64,000 bases of DNA from Diabrotica undecimpunctata (lineage: Eukaryota > Arthropoda > Insecta > Coleoptera > Chrysomelidae). Location: positions 68,523,141 to 68,587,140 of the forward strand of contig NC_092809.1 in assembly GCF_040954645.1 (NCBI RefSeq). The letters are read 5' to 3'. This document shows positions 11,351 through 20,177 of this stretch, in pieces. The notes beneath the pieces were generated by a model that made no database searches, was not told where the DNA came from, and saw only the letters and a program-made list of their open reading frames with translations. Each line of letters starts with the position of its first letter. The stretch's first letter is position 1. The position numbers were made by a program, and so were the translations under genes.

Positions 11351-11377
11351 ACTCCACCCCTTTCCACTGTTTTTTCA

Positions 11378-11379
<2 letters not shown>

Positions 11380-11422
<43 letters not shown>
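11380..11422. repeat. (AT)n microsatellite
   Basis: About 21 uninterrupted AT units. First of four TA tracts within 860 bp. Confidence 0.95.
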
Positions 11423-11425
<3 letters not shown>

Positions 11426-11582
11426 CTCGAATAGCACAAGATAGAAAAATATGGGCGCAAATGAGCGCAAATTATTAGAACAACGTATAACTAAGACATC
11501 GTCGAATAATAATAAGAACATAAAATAACATTGAAATAAGGGAGGCTGCACCGTAATTGGAAACGGTTGATAAAGCTGCACA

Positions 11583-11594
11583 TGATGATGATGA

Positions 11595-11651
<57 letters not shown>
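11583..11651. repeat. (GAT)n followed by (AT)n microsatellite
   Basis: Five GAT units grade into about 27 AT units. A short trinucleotide tail followed by TA could be the 3' tail of a LINE (the sequence before it ends in a coding-like string), but no clear protein was found. Confidence 0.9.
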
Positions 11652-11654
<3 letters not shown>

Positions 11655-11814
11655 CTTTTTAGATGAACTGATGATGCTTTCTGAGCAGAAAGCGAAACGT
11701 CTTTAATAAATAGATGAAGTAGCCACCTTCTTTGTCTTTTATTTCTCCACTTTGACCGAAAAACCCACCACTCTTCGAGTGTACCTTAGTTTATTTTGAA
11801 TTGACGGTCGTACT

Positions 11815-11820
<6 letters not shown>
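11652..11820 (+). ncRNA. hammerhead-ribozyme-like unit between TA tracts
   Basis: The unit holds CTGATGA (11668-11674), a hairpin with six perfect pairs (GCTTTC 11676-11681, GAAAGC 11688-11693, six-base loop), then GAAAC (11694-11698) and GTC (11699-11701). These are the conserved boxes of a hammerhead ribozyme with its stem II. Stem III would be only AC/GT with no loop, and stem I pairs weakly (GAA with TTT, then an internal loop). One extra T lies between CTGATGA and stem II. Such motifs occur in Penelope-like and related retroelements. The activity is not shown. Confidence 0.4.

Positions 11821-11821
<1 letters not shown>

Positions 11822-11887
<66 letters not shown>
11822..11887. repeat. 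(TA)n microsatellite
   Basis: About 33 TA units, immediately left of the large foldback. Confidence 0.95.
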
Positions 11888-11889
<2 letters not shown>

Positions 11890-11917
11890 AGAATTACAGG
11901 ATATTAGTGACTGTCAA

Positions 11918-12182
11918 TATAAACAAACAACACAGTTTATTAGGGTTGCAGTCAGAAAATTGGCCGGGATGTTAATGAAACACTCTTATGACTTTTTGTC
12001 TAGCTTTCGGAATGGTTTTATTCCTTTTTCAAGACACTGTAATAAGAAAAAAAGTTTTTTTCTTATTATAGTGTCTTGAAAAAGGAATAAAACCATTCCG
12101 AAAGCTAGACAGAAAGTCATAAGAGTGTTTCATTAACATCCCGGCCAATTTTCTGACTGCAACCCTAATAAACTGTGTTGTT

Positions 12183-12188
<6 letters not shown>
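11918..12188. repeat. foldback element, near-perfect 270-bp palindrome
   Basis: The two halves are reverse complements over about 133 bp each with practically no loop; the centre is AATAAGAAAAAAAG / TTTTTTTCTTATT near 12053. Only a few mismatches were noted (for example GACTTTTTG against GACTTTCTG). Both outer sides run directly into (TA)n tracts. Each arm carries GGAATAAAACCATTCCGAAA, a small hairpin followed by GAAA that resembles a degraded hammerhead stem II. No protein is encoded. Confidence 0.85.

Positions 12189-12238
<50 letters not shown>
12189..12238. repeat. (TA)n microsatellite
   Basis: About 25 TA units on the right side of the foldback. Confidence 0.95.
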
Positions 12239-12239
<1 letters not shown>

Positions 12240-14504
12240 TTAAAATGAATTTTGTAAATTATTTATTATTAGTTAGTGTCTCTACTGGTTTATTTCTGCA
12301 ACATGTTTTAAAACGCAACAAAACATGTAAATGGAAAATATTCTTATTCCGCTGGCTTAGCAGCATAGTATTACTCGAGCTTAAATTACCTAAAATTGGT
12401 AGTTTCGATAAAAAATTAGTTCGGTACTTAAACAGTAGTTGTTGATAATTAGTATTTAAAAAATTTTCGAAGTGCATCAAAAATCTACCCAGTGTACCAT
12501 TATTTACATTTTAACGACGAAGTGGCGACAATTTCTTTGACTGTTCAATTTGTATGTAGGAACGGTACTCGTGGTCAGTTCCGTATACAATATAATGAAG
12601 CCTCATTACCATCTACAACGTTTCTGCCTGTGGCAATCAAAGATAAGGTACACGGAGAAAAAGATATTTATCTTTCTAGATGAAGATATCGATAGAAACG
12701 ATAAAAGTTTTATTAAACAATTTAATAAATTTTAGTTTATGTGAGTATATACCCGAGCACTAGCTGCGAGATTTATAGAAACATTAAAGGGAAGAAATTA
12801 TTGTCAACTCAAAAAATACTTCGTAAGTATTAAGAACTTGAACGGGATAGCTCGAATAACAATATCAACAATAACAACAATAACTAAATCACCATCATCA
12901 TCAATAGCGTTACAACTCTTCGTTAGTCATTTCTGCGTTGTCACGTGCCAAAAATTCGGCACGTGACGTCTTTTCCAATTTTCGTTATTTTATTAAATTT
13001 TATTAAAATCACCCTGTACATCACTTTAATTTTAGTAAATAATTTCTCACGAAATCATTTTGTTGGTTGTGTTTGTGGCAACAAAATCTTTGTTATATAG
13101 TACCTATAAGAAGTATATTATATATTTTAAATACGACCCTGAACCGATCGTAGTATATAGTACCTGTCATGTGGGTTTAGGGTCAAATATCACTTTTGCA
13201 TTCCATCGTAAACTAGTAAAAATTGGAAACATAAATATAAAGAATATTATATGTAATGTTTGTATATTTAAAGTCCCTATTGAAAATGGCAAAATAGCCG
13301 AAACATACAATAATTAATTGGTTTATTTATGTTTGCATACGGACAAGGCCAGGAATTAAAAAAAATATATTTATACTCTGTCCTCTTGAGAATGATAGCA
13401 GGAATCCTTCAACGTATATCATTATCATCCATAAAACATATTCGCAGCATATCTCACGAATGCGAACAGAAAATAGTAGCAATTGTTAGTAATTTTTACC
13501 TATTTAAAATAGGCATACAAAAATGATAATTTTCATAATATTCATGAGTCGGATACAGGGTGAGTCAAAATACATTGGTAATTTTAAATGGATAACCCAG
13601 TAGTTTACATCACTTTCGAAAAGTAATATTAATAAAATATCTTATATAATAATGATAGTACTCACCCCAGAATAAAAGTTAATTAACGCCGAGGTACCTG
13701 CATAATAGTACCTAAGAAAACAACTCATTTTTAAAAAATTTAAGTTAACCCAGGTTATTACGAAAGGTACAAAATCGATAGGAACATACAGGTATAAAAA
13801 TGAGAAAGTCTTTGATTTAAAGTCACAACAGGATAACAGAAATAAAGCGGTTCAATAGCCTCTTACACAGAGGCTATTAAACGATAATAGGAATAACCGA
13901 CATGCATCTACAGTTCACCTTTGAGAACACTATCTCTTTAGAAGTAGAAAACCTAGAGAAATTTGCGATTCACCTAATTCGCTATCGATAAGACGTTTCC
14001 CGACTTCTTCTTGCTTCGTATAGATGTCGTTGCGACCGTACCAGGCTGTTATTTTAATTATAACAGCCAAATTCTAGACTACATTTTATTTCAGTTTGAA
14101 TTTCCACAAGTGTTCCTAATGAGAGTTAGTATAACTCGAAACACGTATAGAACAATGAGTATATGTCATACCTCTCAACAAGAAGGTGGAATTCAATTGT
14201 AACTACATATTTAAGAGCCATTTTCTAGTCGTCATCAGTTCGATACAGCCAAGTGCAGAATAGAAAAAAAACTACCTTTGAAAAGAAACAGTAGAGTACA
14301 AGAGTACAGGAGTACTACAGATGAACTTGTTTGAAGCAATCATATCATAAACCCTGAGATTATAGAATAACAACTAACATATCCACCAAGGAAGCTACCT
14401 GAGAAAATAAATGGAAGCAAGATTCAAACGGCTAAAATAAAATCAAAAGGTTAGTGCGAGTAAATAGTATAAACAGAAGTTAAGAGGCTCCAGCTATTAG
14501 AGAT
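12239..14504. other. no gene recognised; short inverted repeats and a possible LINE 3' tail
   Basis: No known protein was seen. Small items: (ATC)n followed by AATAGCGTTACAACTC at about 12890-12920, like the 3' tail of a minus-strand LINE; perfect 10-bp arms GTCACGTGCC/GGCACGTGAC at 12940-12967; perfect 10-bp arms AATAGCCTCT/AGAGGCTATT at 13854-13878; TATTTAAG with ATCAGTTCG about 25 bp later near 14208-14242, like an arthropod TATA plus initiator pair. A frame at 13060-13317 (+) resembles nothing I know. Confidence 0.35.
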
Positions 14505-14669
14505 ATTCGAAGCCGAGTACCTGCTCCTCTTACTTTAGGTCAACTCAAAGTGGCTCTTTAAGAAGAATGGGAAAAGATTCCACAGAATGAAGTTTTAAAC
14601 TTAACTAAAAGTATGCCCAAAAAAATGAATGCCGTTATACAAGCTCATGTAAGTAATACAAGGTATTAA
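14505..14669 (+). pseudogene. Tc1-like transposase, C-terminal fragment
   Basis: One frame reads RSRVPAPLTLGQLKVAL, a stop, then EEWEKIPQNEVLNL, TKSMPKKMNAVIQAH and SNTRY ending in TAA at 14667-14669. This is the C-terminal end of Tc1/mariner-superfamily transposases, after the DDE core. The catalytic part is not present upstream, and one in-frame TAA interrupts it. Truncated dead copy. Confidence 0.75.
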
Positions 14670-16633
14670 TTAAATCAAGAAGTAATTTATATAGGTTTCC
14701 TAGTTATTTTCCTTTTGATTCTAAAGATAATTAAATGGGTACCAATTTATTTTCCTCTCTTTTTTTTGTATTAATTAGTAACTTTGTGTAGTCTCTTTAA
14801 ATGAAAGCTTTTGTGTAGTCTCCTAGAATTTGGAAAACCCAAGCTGTGTACGATCACGTGGATTTTTAATAGTAAATAAAGTAGGGATTTTTTGAAAATA
14901 GTAGGAAGGATGAATAGTGTTTTTGATTGGCGGTAAAAAAACGTGGGAGAAGAATAAGAGTCGATGTGGATTTTCGATTGTGTTTTTACCATCGAGATCA
15001 AAGAGTCCAGTCAAAAGTTGTGTTACAAAGTGTGTGTTGGTGTAGTTATTTTTGGTGATAGCAGAATCGAGGAAGTTGAAAAGAAACCAATTAGAGAATT
15101 ACAAACTCCTTGTGTTTCAGAAGTTTCCAGTTTCTGTAAATAAAGAACAGAATTATTATATAAAATTAGCACGAGGCACCAAGTCAAGGAGAAAAATCGT
15201 TGGGCCTAAGCCCTAAATATTGCTGTTTTTAATTTTTAATAACTCGAAGATTTGATTCGTGGAGAGAATCTGAATGAGTGCTGTTTTGAAACAAAGCTGT
15301 TGTTGAAGAATTGGGACCGTTGGTTGATAACAGAGTCAAGAAGAATTATTGGCGTCCGTCGGAAAACGTAACAGAGCCCTAAAGGTTGGTCAACTTATTT
15401 GTGACATAAGAATGTTTATTTATAATGCATACCATATTTATTTATAAAAGCCATATTAATTTGTTAGTATTGGAACATAAATAATTATCCATAAATTCCT
15501 AGAATTATAAAGTAATTATTTTAAAAATAAATTTCATCCATCAGAATAAGATAATTTTAAACGTAAAGGAAGTTCAAAAGGAGATAAACAATTGAAAATT
15601 TCATTTTTATTGGCGATTAGATAAGAAAGCTATACACGATAAAAGTTAGAAAGAATATTTGATTTCTTTTTGGGTATAACAAAAATAGGGTATTCTATGT
15701 TTTATAATATTTATGTTTTCTTATATTTATTTCACTTGTTTATCCTGGATAAAGCATGCAACTAGGATATGCGCCGATGAGAAGCCACGAAATAAAGGTA
15801 ATTAATATGACAAATTTGCCCTGAGAAATTAATCTATTGCATAATTTTATTTATTTTTGATTTGCTTTGTAATAAATAATTAAAGTAATTAATTAATTAA
15901 GTTAATTAATAAAAATCGGCTTCAACATACCATAAGCACGAAAAGCAAATCATAATAACATATATATTGCATATATTTTTATTTTCAAAAATAAACATAT
16001 TATTCTACCTTACATTCTTTTTTGATAACGTCAACATTACATAAGATATTTTATGGAAAATTTACGCAAATAGATACTATCTCTGTCACTTCTCTCAGTG
16101 TAGAACTTACGACATTTCGGCCGACGGCAACGAAGAAGAAATTACCAGACGGTCGATGATTAACATTCAGAAGACATTATACTTTGTCCTTTGGGGTTCT
16201 ATGAAGACGAAAGCGGTAGGCAAGGGGCGGTAAGACAACGGAAAATCGGCTGCTTCGGAATGGAACGATGTTGACCTTACGTCGATTTCGATGAGGGACC
16301 TTTTGTTGTTATTTTGTTCTCTCATTAAAATGTTCACTGACATTACATTTGATCTTTTAATTACCAGCTTTTCGTTAGAGAAAACAAAATTATCTCAATT
16401 TTGAGATACGTACTAATACTGCAAATGTAATGATAAAAAAGAGTTGCGATCTATGAATATAAACGGTGTAATAAAGAGGGCAAAATAAAGGACAAAGTAA
16501 ACAAATTGACAAAAACCTAAATAAACTGAAAAGTAAAAAAATTCCATTATTGGTATATTATTATTGTTATTGGTATATGTTAATGGAAAGTATAATATTG
16601 CCATTAACTACTATAAAAGCAAACATTTGTGTC
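14670..16633. other. no gene recognised; possible LTR-retrotransposon leader
   Basis: Sequence at about 15000-15420 is less AT-rich and reads like the junction of an LTR with a leader: AATAAA-like signal at 15138, then ATAAAATTAGCACG at about 15165, a position where a primer-binding site would be expected. A similar ACATAAAATTAGCACG occurs near 17972. A GC-richer patch at 16110-16310 has no clear frame. No gag or pol was found, so this is tentative. Confidence 0.25.
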
Positions 16634-16764
16634 TTAATGCCACACTAGCCAACAATGTGTTTGAAACAATGAATATGTTTACAATTTTTTTTATTTTAAT
16701 ATATATTTTTAAAATAAATAAAAAAACATATTCATTTCACAAATTGTTGGATAGTGTCGCATTA
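16634..16764. repeat. foldback (MITE-like) element, about 42-bp arms
   Basis: The left arm (16634-16680, TAATGCCACACTAGCCAACA onward) is an imperfect reverse complement of the right arm (16724-16764, ending in GGATAGTGTCGCATTA). The loop is AT-rich. It lies 37 bp before a (TA)n tract. Confidence 0.65.
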
Positions 16765-16796
16765 ACATACATACACAAGTTACATTGACTGCTTTC

Positions 16797-16800
<4 letters not shown>

Positions 16801-16883
<83 letters not shown>
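16801..16883. repeat. (TA)n microsatellite
   Basis: About 41 TA units. Confidence 0.95.
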
Positions 16884-16884
<1 letters not shown>

Positions 16885-18640
16885 TCTAGCGGTTAATGGG
16901 GGCTCCGTACTAAAACGGTATTATACTAACTCCAGGCGAATATACATCGTGTATATTATTATCTGGGTAGCGCTTTATGTGGACTCCGACCAACACGTCG
17001 GATTAAGTGGACTCCGTAATAGGTTAAAACACTTTTGGGATCCGTATACATTTCTTTGCATACACAACTAAACTCCTCCGATGTTGCCAATAATTTGATT
17101 AGTCGTAGATTTTTAAATTTTACAGCAAGTACGTTTTGGAACTTCAAATTTATTTAAATATCAATCAATTTAGTCATCGAGAAATTTCACAAATAGGTAC
17201 TCGGTTAATGTAGTTAAATATTTTATGGTGGTTATTTATATTACTTGCTTTAATTATTTTCAAACTTAAAAAAGTATTTATTATAAGCTTGGAAATGGCT
17301 AGTTTTCGTTTTATTTATTATTATTTTTTGTTAAAATGAATATGCACTTAAACATTTAGTCTCTAAATGTACTAACATCGAGTAGAGTAGTCGTGTAACA
17401 GTTTAAGAATGTAGAAGCCCTTCGGTAGGATTATAATAAACTACATAAAATTAAAAGAAACTCTGTAAACAGGAGATCTTTGTAATTTTTCAATTCCTGC
17501 AATTTATGACGTGCAATATTTGTTTCATAAAGTAGTTAAATTTAAACTATAATAATTTATGGGAAGCGTTTAAAGAAGTAATCGCTAACCTTAATTAGAA
17601 TACGGCACAATAAGAAGATGAAACTTACTGTATTTTTAATTATTATATTCACAGAAAGAATATCCAAAGTAAAATTTAACACGTTTTAATGGAGTTGTAG
17701 TGAAATTTGCCTTCTTATTACGATACCGGATCCTGTAAAATTTTAAATACATTAAATCTCCCGCAAATTATTAAACTTATTCTTAGAATAAAATAATTAG
17801 TAATTAGGTACAATATACCGTTCACAATTATGTGATAATGTATAGGTGTCAAGATTGCACGGTCATGTGCCATAAGGTTTCATCTTTCATATAAACATCG
17901 ATAGTTTTTAACTTTGGGTGTATTTGATTCCACCGTGCTGTAACCGATCCAACTTGAAAAGTGTTATTTTACATAAAATTAGCACGTTGGCCCTAATAAT
18001 GACCTATAACTATACATTGCTAAAAATTGTATACATTTATCAATTTAAAACAGTCTTTGTCGTCTTCTGATCTTCATCTCCATTCGTTCCTAATTAAGCA
18101 CATGTTATCCACAGGATACCTCTCTCATTTTTAAATCATTACTCTTTTTGCCTTTTGCCATGGATTTCTTTATTTTGTTTATTCATATCGTTTTTACTCA
18201 TAACAAATATTGGGTAGATTATTGTATCATTAAACTTTCTCCTTATATGTCCGTTTCATATAAGTTGTCTAGTTATTTTAGCGTATATAATGTCGTATGT
18301 TAATTCCATTTTGTTTAACAATAAAACAGCAAAACTTCAACAAAATTATTTCTATCTTATCACTACAGCTGTTTCGGAGAGTGCCTTTCTCAAGTCTCAA
18401 GTTTCTCGAATCCATCAATCATCCATTGTATTTCTTATACTTTCATTTTAATCTTTTCCAATCAAAGATTTTGAAGCAGCTTTGCTCTATAGTCCATTTT
18501 TGTTGCTTTTTGTCACTGTTTCTCCTTTCTCTTTATCATTATCAATACGTAGCGCTACAACACTGGGTAGGTCTTCGCTGACTACAACTTATCTCCAAGT
18601 TGATCGATTTTCCACGAATCTGCAATCAAATGAAATGTTC
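16884..18640. other. no gene recognised; GGACTCCG-containing repeat next to TA tract
   Basis: The first 170 bp contain GGGGCTCCGT, GTGGACTCCGACC and GTGGACTCCGTAA. Related text (GTGGACTCCGCCC) lies beside another TA tract at 31040-31090, on the minus strand, so both are likely one repeat family. The rest is AT-rich with no known protein. Near 17970 is a possible LTR end (ACATAAAATTAGCACG). Confidence 0.35.
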
Positions 18641-20177
18641 ATTTTTTTAGATATGATTGGATGTTTTCTCTCCATTGTATACTGACATGCCCAAGTGGCA
18701 TTCTTCTGTGCTAACTTCCTTCCACACCAGTTCTACAAGTTTGACATCTTGGCGTCTATGCACGTGTCCGATATACCTTAAGGGATTTATTTTCCTGAAC
18801 AATATCGTTATGCGAGCTTTCTTTATTCAGTATGTTTTCTTATTCTATACGGATTTGTAGCGATATGATAATGAGTTCTGAAGCTATTTTCTTGTGGCAT
18901 TTTAAAGTAATTACTATTTAAATGGGAATAAGCCACAATTAAAGCTTAAAGTAAGTTTATTGACGTTTCAATTTCCACTTCGGAAATCGTTCTCAAAATA
19001 CAAACATTAGTGAGAATGATTTCCGAAGTGGAAATTGAAACGTCAATAAACTAACTTTAACCTCTAATTGTGGCTTATTCCCATTTAAATAGTAGTTATG
19101 ATAATGGGGTTAAATAAAAATTTCTGATTATTTTCCTTTCAAATATTCGGAGTGCTTCCTTATTTGTTTTAGTCATTCTCCATGACTCACATCCATGTAT
19201 TAAAATAGGTCTGAAGTGTGAATTATGCTGTGTATTTCTTTAGTGGCATTATTACTAACCGTGATTAGTGATCTAAGATATTTAAAGTGTTCCATACTTT
19301 CGAAATTGTAGTTGTTGACTTTAATATTTTTTCTAAATTTATTGAATTGGTTGATTGGTTTTCTGTTGATTCGCTTGTATTTGATTTTTATTTCGTTGAT
19401 TTTAAGTCAAACATTTTTTGTGCTCTCTTCACTTTATTGAAGTTTGTGGAAGAAAGAGTTTCTCATTAGAGTTATGAGTTCTATATCATTAGCATATGCT
19501 AGGAGTGCTTTGTCCCTTGGGCCGTTAATGGATTACATCTTAAATAGGCGTTATTTCTATTTTAGTAAGCTGTTCATTAATTTTTTGATTATTGGAATCG
19601 AGAATCTGTATTTTATTCGACTGTTTTATAACACAGAGTTTCTTGGAGCATATTTTTATCTTTGGTTTCCAGTATCATTATTACAAGGATTTTGCTGGAT
19701 ATGGACATAGTGAACCCGGTGGTATGTACATGATGTTTTCATAACCAACGTTCAAAAATTTTTCTTACTGTTAATTTATGATTATTTTACTAGGAAATAT
19801 AGTGTTGTTTAATAATAATAAAGTTCAAGCGACAATTCCTATATGCATTAACTCGGTAATGATAATTCTGCTCCCCGATACCAGGTAGCAGTACCGAAAA
19901 CATTAAAACTGCTACACTCATGCTTCTCATTATCCAACAATTAGCCAGTCCAGAACTATACGCCTTATTATGGTACTGATATTGCTGCTGCTCCTCATAA
20001 GTAAAATAGAATATGCAAGGAAGGTTTTGACAATTTAATAGGATTTTGTGTGTTAGAATATTATTTCTCCGAGAAAGTGAAGAATATCTATTTGCTATCC
20101 GGATTTAATCCATAAATTAAATAATAGAATGCTCTAAAATAATGCTAGTAGCAGCAAAAAAAAGCGGTCTAATAGTC
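18641..20177 (-). pseudogene. decayed LINE RT remnant within tandem unit, copy A
   Basis: On the minus strand, pieces of a LINE are readable: AYANDIELIT (RT box, YADD changed to YAND) near 19490, KRINRKPINQFNKF and FESMEHFKYLRSLIT near 19290-19370, and LRYIGHVHRRQDVKLVEL near 18740 with WRENIQSYLKKMN after it. The frame is heavily broken, and a foldback is inserted at 18874-19106. The stretch 19288-20176 matches 23847-24706, and 18641-19380 matches 25566-26069, so it belongs to a tandemly repeated unit. Confidence 0.7.
18874..19106. mobile_element. foldback insertion with 10-bp TSD
   Basis: The arms (about 18909-18994 and 19012-19097) are near-perfect reverse complements and include TTGACGTTTCAATTTCCACT. 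TATGATAATG flanks the insertion at 18864-18873 and 19097-19106. The paralogous unit at 25.8 kb has an uninterrupted GATATGATAATGAGG, the empty site. On the plus strand the right arm has ATTTCC/GGAAAT with a 5-base loop, then GAAACGTC, similar to the hammerhead-like unit at 11.67 kb. About 33 bp at the left end are outside the palindrome. Confidence 0.8.

Noticed and set aside
11801..12445. Frames starting with runs of Ile-Tyr (also near 53607-53909)
   Set aside because: Translations of (TA)n tracts joined to noncoding foldback sequence.
13060..13317. 85-codon plus-strand frame
   Set aside because: No recognisable motif, no context; kept only as a remark.
13854..13878. Hairpin AATAGCCTCT/AGAGGCTATT considered as part of a tRNA
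   Set aside because: No cloverleaf, no T-arm GGTTCRA box around it.
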